From positions 1 to 64,000 of the forward strand of contig CALZQA010000003.1 in assembly GCA_945828315.1 (NCBI GenBank): 64,000 nt of DNA, read 5' to 3'. The position numbers and the translations under genes were made by a program. The DNA is from an uncultured bacterium. Lineage in GTDB: Bacteria; Bacillota; Clostridia; Lachnospirales; Lachnospiraceae. Below are positions 30,512-39,908 of this stretch, one piece after another. Positions within the stretch are counted from its first letter, which is position 1; each line of letters opens with the position of its first letter. Below the pieces are notes generated by a model that saw nothing but the letters and a program-made list of their open reading frames with translations, had not been told where the DNA came from and made no database searches.

Positions 30512-30958
30512 ATGAAATTTGTTATTCAAAAAGTAACACATGCGTCTGTAACGGTGGACAACCGCGTGATTGGAAAAATCGGAAGAGGATTTCTTGTTCT
30601 GATCGGTGTGGCAGAAGATGACACGAAAGAGATCGCAGACAAACTTATCAAAAAACTGTTGGGTCTTCGGATTTTTGAGGATGCAGACGGAAAGACCAAT
30701 CTTTCTCTGCGTGACGTGGAAGGAAGCCTGCTGCTCGTTAGTCAGTTTACTCTGTATGCAGACTGTAAAAAAGGCAATCGTCCATCCTTTACAAAGGCAG
30801 GAAATCCGACACTGGCCAATGAGCTTTACGAATATATTATTGAACAATGTCGCACAGAGTTTCCGGTTGAGACCGGGGTCTTTGGAGCTGACATGAAAGT
30901 GGAACTGTTAAATGACGGTCCCTTTACGATCATTCTGGACTCTGCTGAAATTTGTTAG
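30512..30958 (+). CDS. dtd: D-aminoacyl-tRNA deacylase
   Basis: [50 protein letters not shown]. Confidence 0.95.
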   Translation: MKFVIQKVTHASVTVDNRVIGKIGRGFLVLIGVAEDDTKEIADKLIKKLLGLRIFEDADGKTNLSLRDVEGSLLLVSQFTLYADCKKGNRPSFTKAGNPTLANELYEYIIEQCRTEFPVETGVFGADMKVELLNDGPFTIILDSAEIC

Positions 30959-30970
30959 GAGGGAAGTAAG

Positions 30971-32176
30971 ATGCGTCAAACAAAGATGACCTTTCAACAT
31001 ACGATCTACGGCTGTTATATCGGATATATTGTACAGGCAGTCGTAAATAATTTCATCCCTTTGTTGTTTTTGACCTTTCAGTCCACTTATCAGATTCCTC
31101 TGACAAATATCACGTTACTGATCACATTTAATTTTGTTGTACAGCTTTTCGTGGATCTGCTTTCCGCAGGTTTTGTAGATCGAATCGGTTATCGCGGTTC
31201 CATGCTTTTGGCACATGTATTTTCTGCTGCAGGTTTGATCGGATTAACAATCCTGCCGGAATTGTTTGCAAATCCCTTTTACGGTTTGCTTCTGGCGGTC
31301 ATGATCTATGCAATTGGCGGAGGACTTTTGGAGGTACTTGTCAGCCCGATCATGGAAGCATGTCCGACCGATCACAAAGAGCAGGCCATGAGTCTTCTGC
31401 ATTCCTTTTATTGTTGGGGACATGTAGGTGTTGTATTAATATCCACCATATTTTTCCATTTTGAAGGTGTTTCAAACTGGAAGATCATGGCTGTTTTATG
31501 GGCATTGATCCCCATCGCAAACTTTTTTGTATTTCTGCGGACACCAATCGCTCCACTGATCGAAGATGGAGAGAAGAGCATGTCATTCGGCCAGCTCTTT
31601 TCCAACAGGATCTTCTGGTTGCTTATGCTCATGATGGTATGCTCTGGTGCCAGTGAACAGGCAGTCAGCCAGTGGGCAAGTACCTTTGCAGAGAAAGGAC
31701 TGGGTGTTTCCAAAGCGATCGGTGATCTGGCCGGTCCAATGGCATTTGCGATCCTGATGGGTACTGCACGAGCTTTTTACGGTGTTTACGGACATAAGAT
31801 CGATCTTGATAAATTTATGATCGGGAGCGCAGCGCTCTGTGTCGTATCATACCTGATGATCTCACTGAGCCCGTATCCGGTCGTCAGTCTGATCGGCTGT
31901 GGAATCTGCGGATTGTCAGTCGGTATCATGTGGCCGGGCAGCTTCAGCAAGGCGGCAGCATCTCTGCGCAGCGGAGGTACACTGATGTTTGCATTGCTGG
32001 CATTGGCCGGTGATCTCGGCTGCTCCGGGGGACCGACACTGGTGGGTATGGTTGCCGGACATTTCGGAGACCGTCTTCAGACCGGTATTCTGGCGGGCAT
32101 TATTTTCCCTGTACTCATGATCTTATGTATCCTGTTCTTTGTCGGACGAAAAGCAGAAAATGATCAGAATCATTAA
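30971..32176 (+). CDS. MFS transporter
   Basis: ~400 aa polytopic; DRIGYRGSMLLAHVFSAAGLIGL; 13-nt gap from dtd. Confidence 0.85.
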   Translation: MRQTKMTFQHTIYGCYIGYIVQAVVNNFIPLLFLTFQSTYQIPLTNITLLITFNFVVQLFVDLLSAGFVDRIGYRGSMLLAHVFSAAGLIGLTILPELFANPFYGLLLAVMIYAIGGGLLEVLVSPIMEACPTDHKEQAMSLLHSFYCWGHVGVVLISTIFFHFEGVSNWKIMAVLWALIPIANFFVFLRTPIAPLIEDGEKSMSFGQLFSNRIFWLLMLMMVCSGASEQAVSQWASTFAEKGLGVSKAIGDLAGPMAFAILMGTARAFYGVYGHKIDLDKFMIGSAALCVVSYLMISLSPYPVVSLIGCGICGLSVGIMWPGSFSKAAASLRSGGTLMFALLALAGDLGCSGGPTLVGMVAGHFGDRLQTGILAGIIFPVLMILCILFFVGRKAENDQNH

Positions 32177-32246
32177 TGAAAATCAAGTGCATGGAGTCTA
32201 TTTTACAGCCAACTTTTCGTTAAAGTGCCGTTTTGCGAATAGTTTC

Positions 32247-32300
32247 TAAGGCAAATAATAAGTGTATGCCCCACTGGACATACACTTATTATTTGCCTTA
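32247..32300. repeat. 22-bp perfect inverted repeat with 10-nt loop between convergent genes
   Basis: TAAGGCAAATAATAAGTGTATG - CCCCACTGGA - CATACACTTATTATTTGCCTTA; no U-tract on either strand. Confidence 0.95.
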
Positions 32301-32305
32301 CAGAG

Positions 32306-32926
32306 TTATTTATTGATCTCTCCATACCTTAAAAGCATGTCTACGCATCCGTCTATACCGAGTTTCTCACTGTTTAATGACAGATCATAGCTGCGTGAAT
32401 CTCCCCATTTTTTATTTGTATAGAAATTGTAATAGCTTGCGCGTTGTTTATCTGTACGGTTGATCAGATCCTTTGCCTTTGATTCAGAAAGTCCAAGATC
32501 ATGTGCAACACGTTTGATCCGGTAATCCTTGCTGGCATAGATAAAGGCATTGATGCAATGGGGATCATCCGACAATGCATAGTCGGCACAACGTCCGACG
32601 ATCACGCAGGGCCCTTCGCTTGCGATCTTCTTGATCGTATCAAACTGAGCCAAGAACACTTTCTGGCTCAATGGCATGTCCAGATAGGCATTGCCATGAT
32701 AGTTGCTAAAGGAATATGTATCTGTGACCAATGAATATAAGAAGCTGCTGGTGGGCTTTTCATCCTGCATATGGAAGATTTCCTCGCACAAGCCGCTCTC
32801 TGCAGCTGCACGTGTCAGCAGATCCTTGTCATAAAAAGGGACGCCAAGCTTTACTGCCAGTTTTTCACCAACATCTTTTCCACCGCTTCCGAATTCACGT
32901 CCGATCGTATAAATGATTTTTTCCAT
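32306..32926 (-). CDS. Cytidylate kinase-like family protein
   Basis: IYTIGREFGSGGKDVGEKLA; YDKDLL; VIVGRCADYAL; SYDLSLNS. Confidence 0.88.
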   Translation of the reverse strand: MEKIIYTIGREFGSGGKDVGEKLAVKLGVPFYDKDLLTRAAAESGLCEEIFHMQDEKPTSSFLYSLVTDTYSFSNYHGNAYLDMPLSQKVFLAQFDTIKKIASEGPCVIVGRCADYALSDDPHCINAFIYASKDYRIKRVAHDLGLSESKAKDLINRTDKQRASYYNFYTNKKWGDSRSYDLSLNSEKLGIDGCVDMLLRYGEINK

Positions 32927-32966
32927 AAAAACACGCCCTTTCTTTTATTTAGGTACTTTTAGTATA

Positions 32967-33899
32967 TCACTTTTGACGCAAATCTGCTAATAATTTTTCA
33001 AAATATTCAGGTAATTTTGCACTGATTTCTAAAAATTCCCCGGTAGTCGGATGTACAAAGCCTAAATCCATTGCATGTAATGTCTGTCCCTGAAGCTTCC
33101 ATCTTCCGGAAGCATGTCGTCCGCCGTAAACCTCATCACCGAGAAGCGGATGTCCGATACTTGCCATATGCACGCGGATCTGATGCGTACGTCCGGTTTC
33201 CAGTGCAAATTCCATGTAGGTGTAATTACCGAAACGCTCTAACACTTTATAATGTGTCACTGCAGGTTTCCCGTTTTTTTCATTGATAGCCATCTTTTTC
33301 CGGTCTTTCGGATCTCGCCCGATCGCGCCGCTTACGGTTCCCTCATCGTCGGGCAGATTGCCGATCACAATTCCCCGGTACCTGCGATTGCAAGAATGAT
33401 CTTTGATCTGCTCTGCAATATGAATGTGCGCCGTATCCGTCTTGCAGATGATCAATGAGCCTGTCGTATCCTTATCGATGCGATGAACGATACCGGGGCG
33501 CACCACGCCATTGATACCGCTCAGCTCATTGCCGCAATGATACATGATCGCATTGACCAGAGTCCCGGAATAATGCCCTGCAGAGGGATGTACCACCATT
33601 CCCTTTGGCTTATTGACAACCAAAAGGTCTTCATCCTCATACAGAATATCTAGCGGAATGTTCTCCGGATTGATCTCCACGCGCTCTGCAGGAGGCGTTT
33701 CAACAGTGATCATATCATCGGTGTGGAGCCTGTAATTTGCCTTCAGCACTTTTCCGTCCTTGCTCACATGTCCTTCTTTGATGAGCTTTGAAAAATAAGT
33801 TCTTGACCGCTCCGGAAATATGGCGGCCAGGAACTTATCCAGTCTCTCATCTTCGTATTCAAATGTCACTTCAAAGGTTGCAATCACATTTTCACTCAT
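32967..33899 (-). CDS. rluD: RluA/RluD family pseudouridine synthase
   Basis: S4 domain; VVNKPKGMVVHPSAGH; PGIVHRIDKDTTGSLI; TGRTHQIRVHMASIGHPLLGDEVYG. Confidence 0.95.
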   Translation of the reverse strand: MSENVIATFEVTFEYEDERLDKFLAAIFPERSRTYFSKLIKEGHVSKDGKVLKANYRLHTDDMITVETPPAERVEINPENIPLDILYEDEDLLVVNKPKGMVVHPSAGHYSGTLVNAIMYHCGNELSGINGVVRPGIVHRIDKDTTGSLIICKTDTAHIHIAEQIKDHSCNRRYRGIVIGNLPDDEGTVSGAIGRDPKDRKKMAINEKNGKPAVTHYKVLERFGNYTYMEFALETGRTHQIRVHMASIGHPLLGDEVYGGRHASGRWKLQGQTLHAMDLGFVHPTTGEFLEISAKLPEYFEKLLADLRQK

Positions 33900-34446
33900 G
33901 ATCCGTTACTCCGCGCTTTTTCCATGGCAAAATGAGCGCAGAAAGACGGTCAAGGTCTGTCTCTTTATAGTAGAACAGAAACAGAACAATAAACGACGCC
34001 ATTGCGCAGGTTACATAGATATCCGCCACATTAAAGATGGGGAAATTGATCAGTGAAAAATAAAAGAAATCGATCACATAGTTATAGAGGATACGGTCAA
34101 TAAAATTACCGATCGCTCCGGCAAACAACGCAATACAGATACCGTGCAGCGGGTAAAAACGCCGTTCTGCAGGGATTCGTCCGTACACGTAGATCAATAG
34201 GATGATCATCAGTACCGTAATGGTAACAAAAAACAGCTTTTTTCCCTGTAAAACACCAAATGCCGCACCATGGTTTTCCAGATAATGCAGCTCAAATACA
34301 CCCTGTATAATGACAAATGACGCCTGATCTTTTAACTTTTTGACTGCCAGGTATTTTGTTCCCTGATCCAAAAGGATCAAAAGAAATGACAGCACAGCCC
34401 CAAGGCAATAACGTCCTGCTATGTGATTCTTCGTATTTGTGTTCAT
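33892..34446 (-). CDS. lspA: Lipoprotein signal peptidase II
   Basis: LLDQGTKYLAVK; GNFIDRILYNYVIDFF; FNVADIYVT catalytic Asp pair. Confidence 0.93.
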   Translation of the reverse strand: MNTNTKNHIAGRYCLGAVLSFLLILLDQGTKYLAVKKLKDQASFVIIQGVFELHYLENHGAAFGVLQGKKLFFVTITVLMIILLIYVYGRIPAERRFYPLHGICIALFAGAIGNFIDRILYNYVIDFFYFSLINFPIFNVADIYVTCAMASFIVLFLFYYKETDLDRLSALILPWKKRGVTDHE

Positions 34447-34458
34447 CGCTGCTATCCT

Positions 34459-35556
34459 CTATTCGCTCAATACATAATGAATTGCCTCTAACAGATCCTC
34501 ATCTGTCAAAGACAGATCTGAATATGCTTCACCGATCCGTTTTAAGAGTGTAAATTTTACTTTTCCGCCGACCATTTTTTTATCAGACTTTGTTGTTTCA
34601 AGTATCTCATTTGCATCGTAACCACTGATACGGATCGGCAGCTGATACGCAGTCAAAACCTGCTCGATGTCCTGTAACTCATCATTCGTTAGATTTCCCT
34701 TTTTTACAGAGAGATATGCGGCAGCTACCATACCCAGAGATACGCACTCACCGTGATACAGCTGAAAATCGGAAAGCTTTTCGATCGCGTGTCCAATCGT
34801 ATGTCCAAAATTGAGCAGCGCCCGCTCTCCTTTTTCCTTTGGATCATTCTCCACAACGACACGTTTGATATTGCAACCGATATCCAGCATACCGATCAGC
34901 GTCTCGGGCGCTTTTTGCCAGATCAGTTCCCGGTTCTCTTTCATCCATGTGTAATATGCATCATCTTTGATCAGTCCATGCTTGATCTCTTCTGCCATAC
35001 CGTTTGCAAACTGACCGTTCGGCAGGGACTCAAATACTTCCATGCTCATATAGACCAGCTTCGGCTGATAAAATGCTCCGACCATATTTTTATATTGTTG
35101 GAAATCCACACCCGTCTTTCCGCCGATGCTGGAATCCACCTGTGCCAACAGAGAGGTGGGAATCTGAATGAAATCAATGCCGCGTAGATAAGTCGCAGCA
35201 CTGAATCCGGTGAGATCACCAACGACTCCACCACCAAGTGCGATCAGAAGATCATGGCGGTCGAATTTATTGATTATTAATTGTTCATATAATTTTTGTA
35301 CAGTGTCCATATTTTTGCTTTGTTCTCCGGCTTCAAAAACAAAGGAAAATATATTTTTGTATTGTTTATGCAGAATCTGACTGATTGTATTCAAGTATAT
35401 TTCTGCCACTCTTGAATCGGACACGATGCAAACTTTTTTTGTCGTATCTGTTCCGATCGCGGCCGTAATATCATCAAGAAGATATGCAAAGCTGCTGTTT
35501 AATGTGATAGAATAACATTTTTTCCCTTCATAATTAACGGCAATCACTTTTCTCAT
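34459..35556 (-). CDS. aroB: 3-dehydroquinate synthase
   Basis: LIALGGGVVGDLTGFSAATYLRGIDFIQIPTSLLAQVDSSIGGKTGVD; start at MRKVIAVNYEGKK with strong RBS. Confidence 0.95.
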   Translation of the reverse strand: MRKVIAVNYEGKKCYSITLNSSFAYLLDDITAAIGTDTTKKVCIVSDSRVAEIYLNTISQILHKQYKNIFSFVFEAGEQSKNMDTVQKLYEQLIINKFDRHDLLIALGGGVVGDLTGFSAATYLRGIDFIQIPTSLLAQVDSSIGGKTGVDFQQYKNMVGAFYQPKLVYMSMEVFESLPNGQFANGMAEEIKHGLIKDDAYYTWMKENRELIWQKAPETLIGMLDIGCNIKRVVVENDPKEKGERALLNFGHTIGHAIEKLSDFQLYHGECVSLGMVAAAYLSVKKGNLTNDELQDIEQVLTAYQLPIRISGYDANEILETTKSDKKMVGGKVKFTLLKRIGEAYSDLSLTDEDLLEAIHYVLSE

Positions 35557-35572
35557 TTCAATGCCTCCTTTG

Positions 35573-36325
35573 TTAACTGAATATCTGGTAGGAAAAACGG
35601 ATCCGGTCTTTTTTTGTGACACCGAGTGTTTCTCCAAAACGTACTTTCCCAAATCCCCGAATGGACAACAGATCACCTTGTTTACAATAATAAGTATTAT
35701 GTAAACATTCTGCTCCATTCACAAAGATTTTCCCTTCCTGGATCATGCGCAGAGATGCAGAACGTGAAATATTACAGATTGCTGCAATGACTGCATCCAG
35801 ACGGTTTGATGTCACGATTGCTTCTTTATTTACAAACTTCGGCTCATAGTCAATATGACTATCTTCTCCTGCCTCCAGCGTCACTACCGTATGACGGACA
35901 GAGGTCATTTGCTCCAGGATATAAGGTACGATCTCCTCTTTCGCAAAGAAAAACATCTCGGAATCATTCACGATCAGGTCACCGATCTTGCATCGATCAA
36001 TACCAAGACTCATCAGTGAGCCAAGCACATCCCGATGTGTCAGCTTTTCTGCAAATTTCGGATAAGCCGGACGGATGCGGACACACTGCATCGGATAATC
36101 CCATTCATAAAAGAGAGCATCAGGGATAAATGCTACCATCTGACGCTCTGCATATTCATATCCGCCAGACATCCGGTATTCAGATTCCAGCTTTTCTTTG
36201 TTCTGTTGTAGGATCAGCTGTTCATTGATCGTCAGAAAATCGGAAAACATGACGATTCCTTTTCGATCTGCCTGCTTTGATAAATCTATAAATCGCTTAC
36301 AGATATATGCAACATCTTCGTTCAT
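35573..36325 (-). CDS. ylmH: YlmH-like S4-domain RNA-binding protein
   Basis: SNRLDAVIAAICNISRSASLRMIQEGKIFVNG S4; upstream gene is sepF. Confidence 0.9.
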   Translation of the reverse strand: MNEDVAYICKRFIDLSKQADRKGIVMFSDFLTINEQLILQQNKEKLESEYRMSGGYEYAERQMVAFIPDALFYEWDYPMQCVRIRPAYPKFAEKLTHRDVLGSLMSLGIDRCKIGDLIVNDSEMFFFAKEEIVPYILEQMTSVRHTVVTLEAGEDSHIDYEPKFVNKEAIVTSNRLDAVIAAICNISRSASLRMIQEGKIFVNGAECLHNTYYCKQGDLLSIRGFGKVRFGETLGVTKKDRIRFSYQIFS

Positions 36326-36326
36326 A

Positions 36327-36848
36327 TTAGATTCCCGATATGTCAAAACTGTCCATGATAGACTGAAAATCTCCGGATATATCTACACTCTCCGGCGTAA
36401 TGATAAAAATGTAATTTGAAATCTTCTGCAGATTACCATTGATCGCAAAGCAGGAACCTGATGCAAAATCGATGATGCGCTGTGCAATATCCACATCAAG
36501 ACCCTCGACATTCAGTACAACCGTGCGGTTTGCAAGCAATGTTTCCGTGATCTCTCTGGATTCATCAAAGGAAGTAGGCTTAATGACACATACTTCCATG
36601 CCGCCTCCAGTCTGTGAACGTCTGGAAGAACTGCGCATCGGCGTGATTTTGTTCTGTGGTTTTTCCTTAGGTCTTTTTACATCCGCTACCGGTTCTGTCT
36701 CTGTATACTCAGGTGTAACGGCCGCTTGCATTTTACGGCTTGATCTCGGCTTTTCTTCTACTTCATCTTCATAGCCATCATCATAAAAATCGTCATCGTC
36801 ATCCGGTCCGAGACGCATCATATTCAAAAATCCATCAAATACACTCAT
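36327..36848 (-). CDS. sepF: Cell division protein SepF
   Basis: MSVFDGFLNMMRLGPDDDDDFYDD; TVVLNVEGLDVDIAQRIIDFASGSCFAINGNLQKISNYIFIITPE. Confidence 0.95.
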   Translation of the reverse strand: MSVFDGFLNMMRLGPDDDDDFYDDGYEDEVEEKPRSSRKMQAAVTPEYTETEPVADVKRPKEKPQNKITPMRSSSRRSQTGGGMEVCVIKPTSFDESREITETLLANRTVVLNVEGLDVDIAQRIIDFASGSCFAINGNLQKISNYIFIITPESVDISGDFQSIMDSFDISGI

Positions 36849-36851
36849 GAT

Positions 36852-37553
36852 CTATCGCTCCTTCGTGTTATAGTTGCGCGCACCAAAGATACCGGTACCG
36901 ACACGTACCATTGTGGCGCCCTCTTCTATGGCAACCTCATAATCTCCGGTCATTCCCATGGACAGAATATCCATACTTACATTATCAATGTTTTTGTTTT
37001 TTATGTCAACAGATAATTGCTTAATTTGCCGAAAATATAGACGATTTTCTTCTGCATCCACAACATATGGTGCTATGGTCATAAGTCCCTGAATCTTCAG
37101 GTTAGGTAGAACAGAGATCTCTTCCACAAGCTGAATAGTATCTTCGGCAGAGATCCCGAACTTACTCTCCTCTCCGGCAATATTTACTTCCACTAAGATC
37201 GGGATCGTCAGACCTTTTTTCTGTGCCTGAACGCTGATCTCCTGAGCCAGACGATATGAATCAACGGAATGGATCAAAGCTGCTTTGTCGATGACCTGTT
37301 TTACTTTATTTCTCTGCAGATGACCGATCATGTGCCACTTGATGTCAGAAGGGAGCTGATCATATTTTTCACAGATCTCCTGCACTTTGTTTTCGCCGAA
37401 ATCTCTTGCTCCCGCATCATATACTTCACGCAGCATTTCCACCGGCTTTGTCTTGCTGACTGCGATCAGAGTTACTTCTGAACGGTCTCTGCCGGCCCTT
37501 TTGCAAGCTGTTGCAACATTCTTTTCTACTGTTTCAAAATTATCCTTTAACAT
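36852..37553 (-). CDS. yggS: YggS family PLP homeostasis protein
   Basis: VTLIAVSKTKPVEMLREVYDAGARDFGENKVQE; WHMIGHLQRNKVK; SMGMTGDYEVAIEEGATMVRVGTGIFG. Confidence 0.95.
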   Translation of the reverse strand: MLKDNFETVEKNVATACKRAGRDRSEVTLIAVSKTKPVEMLREVYDAGARDFGENKVQEICEKYDQLPSDIKWHMIGHLQRNKVKQVIDKAALIHSVDSYRLAQEISVQAQKKGLTIPILVEVNIAGEESKFGISAEDTIQLVEEISVLPNLKIQGLMTIAPYVVDAEENRLYFRQIKQLSVDIKNKNIDNVSMDILSMGMTGDYEVAIEEGATMVRVGTGIFGARNYNTKER

Positions 37554-37605
37554 AGCTCTCTCCTTTTCTGGTTGATGTAAAGATTCAGGTACCATCTATC
37601 ATTTT

Positions 37606-38994
37606 TTAATTGATCACTTCATTTTCCGTGATGATCGATCCGTCAAGCGCGATATGATCATATTGTGATAAGCCGTAATTTGTGCCGCGTGCGATGATCG
37701 CATACTCTTCGTTCTGGTACAGGATATCAATGATGCGGAATACCGCATATCCTTTATTGATATTATAAACGCCTTTCAGCTCCTCGCTGGCACTGATCAC
37801 AAAACTTTCGCCGCCTGCTGGATCGATGACTTTCGTTCCTTTGGTCAGCTCACTTTCACTGACATAATAGCACTCATCCGTAGAATAATAAATATCTGTA
37901 GCAATAAATTTCTGAACTTTTTCACCGATGTCATCGCTCGTCTCGATCAGGAGTCCCTGAGAATTGGAATTACCGCCCTTCGTAAAATAGCTTTGTGGTA
38001 CAACGAAAAAGCTTTTTGTCACGATGGACTGATTGGGGATCTTTAAGCCCTCCTGCTTTGTCAGCAGCAGCTCTACATCGATAAAACGTTCTGATGCATA
38101 GCGGATCATAGAATTATTGAAGCTTAAAAAAAGGTAATTCTTATCACCGCGACTTTTAATCTCATAGGTCGCCCATGCAGTTGTCTCGTCAGACTTGAAG
38201 CGCACTTTGATGACAGAATCATCCGCCAGGATAGCTTTCAATTCATCACTGATCACGAATACAAGCTGCCAGTTTTCAGATGTGATCAGTTTGAACAGAG
38301 GTTCTCCCGCTTCCACCTGAGTGACGGCTTTGCGATTATCCTTCTCGTAACCGGATTCGTCCAGCATGCCGTCTGTAAAGTTGTCTGCCGTTACACTTTC
38401 GTAACCGTCACAATAATAGGAAACAATACCGGGAACAGAGGCGTTGACGCGGTGGAACGTGTGATCGGCCTCAGCATTCGCAGCGTATTCCGACATAGAA
38501 CCAAGTGCACTTAAATTGACGGCCTCCATGAGTTCTGCCTGCAGGTCATTTTTAAACGTATAGGTATTATAGAAGGTCATATCCGAGTAGGCATTACTGT
38601 AGTCTTTCATCTCCTCTACAAGCGTGTTGTAAGACTCTGTATCCAGCGTGTTCTCCGTGTTTCCTGCACGGGTGATCTGCCCGGCAATATCACCGTTTTC
38701 ATCTACGGAACAGATCAGCGAACCACATTTGGCACGGGAATTATCCTTTAAATAATAGTTGACATATCCGCTCTCACCTGAATACACCACCTGCTCCTCG
38801 CGCAGCGCCAGCCCCGTATAAGAAGTCTGTATCCGGATGCTGCCCTCATCTACTTCATAATAGGAAACATGCTTGGCTGTTAGATAAATATATACGTTAA
38901 AGATCAGATATATAAAAATAAGCGCAAAAAAGATCACGCCAATGTTTATATTCAATGTTTTCGGATATCGTACGATTTTATTGTTCTTTTTCAT
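37606..38994 (-). CDS. HlyD-family (membrane fusion) adaptor-like protein
   Basis: N-terminal TM; biotinyl-lipoyl-like halves (GLALREEQVVYSGESGYVNYYLKD; ...VEAGEPLFKLITSENWQLVFVIS). Confidence 0.75.
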   Translation of the reverse strand: MKKNNKIVRYPKTLNINIGVIFFALIFIYLIFNVYIYLTAKHVSYYEVDEGSIRIQTSYTGLALREEQVVYSGESGYVNYYLKDNSRAKCGSLICSVDENGDIAGQITRAGNTENTLDTESYNTLVEEMKDYSNAYSDMTFYNTYTFKNDLQAELMEAVNLSALGSMSEYAANAEADHTFHRVNASVPGIVSYYCDGYESVTADNFTDGMLDESGYEKDNRKAVTQVEAGEPLFKLITSENWQLVFVISDELKAILADDSVIKVRFKSDETTAWATYEIKSRGDKNYLFLSFNNSMIRYASERFIDVELLLTKQEGLKIPNQSIVTKSFFVVPQSYFTKGGNSNSQGLLIETSDDIGEKVQKFIATDIYYSTDECYYVSESELTKGTKVIDPAGGESFVISASEELKGVYNINKGYAVFRIIDILYQNEEYAIIARGTNYGLSQYDHIALDGSIITENEVIN

Positions 38995-39079
38995 ATAATT
39001 ATTTTAAAACTTCTTTCTGTTTCCTCCTGCATATTTTCATAAAAACATGAAATACTATCTAAAAAAGGAGGTAATGACA

Positions 39080-39286
39080 ATGAATTCTAAAGTCTGGGAT
39101 TACTGTTTACTCACTCTCGTGATCATCGGAGCGATCAACTGGGGCCTGATCGGGTTCTTCCAATTTGATCTCATTGCTTTTTTGTTCGGAAATATGTCAT
39201 GGCTGTCCCGCATTATCTATGCACTGGTGGGCATTGCCGGTCTTTATCTGATCAGCGCTTACGGGCGTATTCGTTCCATCGGATAA
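39080..39286 (+). CDS. DUF378 small membrane protein
   Basis: VWDYCLLTLVIIGAINWGLIGFFQFDLIAFLFG...SRIIYALVGIAGLYLI. Confidence 0.9.
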   Translation: MNSKVWDYCLLTLVIIGAINWGLIGFFQFDLIAFLFGNMSWLSRIIYALVGIAGLYLISAYGRIRSIG

Positions 39287-39330
39287 CATAACGGATGACT
39301 GCATGCCACACAGCAGGTTTTCCGGATAAC

Positions 39331-39368
39331 ATGAAATAAGGTGCCTTTACAGGCACCTTCTATTTCAT
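39331..39368. terminator. Hairpin between convergent genes
   Basis: ATGAAATAAGGTGCC...GGCACCTTcTATTTCAT nested inverted repeat. Confidence 0.75.
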
Positions 39369-39374
39369 TTGATA

Positions 39375-39794
39375 TTAAAGAGATACAATGATCTTTGCCT
39401 TTGCACATTCCGGAAGGTCTGCTTCGTTTCTGGATACACTCAGAACAAATTTTACATTATATTTCTCGCTGATAATATCCAGCTTTTCAATTGCGTGATT
39501 AATCTGTCCATCCTCGATATTTGCAATTGTGAGGAAGCTGTCCAGATACATTTCCTGCAGATCATGATCCTGTGATACGATACCACAGATAAAACCAAGA
39601 AATTCATCACAGTTTGTAACAGGGAAATCTGTCACATTGATCAAACGAACTTTATTGCTCAATTCATACATATGTTTCTGGCTCTTATCCAAATATACAA
39701 TATTACCAGATGCAGATTTCACTGATTCATTTACCTTATCTAATAAATATTTTGTTTTACCCTTACCTTTTTCGCCAGCAATAATTTCAACCAT
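39375..39794 (-). CDS. Small P-loop ATP-binding-like protein
   Basis: Walker A-like GEKGKGKT near the N-terminus; ~139 aa; no further domain recognised. Confidence 0.6.
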   Translation of the reverse strand: MVEIIAGEKGKGKTKYLLDKVNESVKSASGNIVYLDKSQKHMYELSNKVRLINVTDFPVTNCDEFLGFICGIVSQDHDLQEMYLDSFLTIANIEDGQINHAIEKLDIISEKYNVKFVLSVSRNEADLPECAKAKIIVSL

Positions 39795-39908
39795 CGCTAT
39801 CTCCTCCTGATTTTAATTACTGCACTGCCTATGCGTATGTAAAAACATCAATCCGGCTGTGCTTTTCTATAGAATAAATTATAAAATACTTTCCTGTAAA
39901 ATACAACT

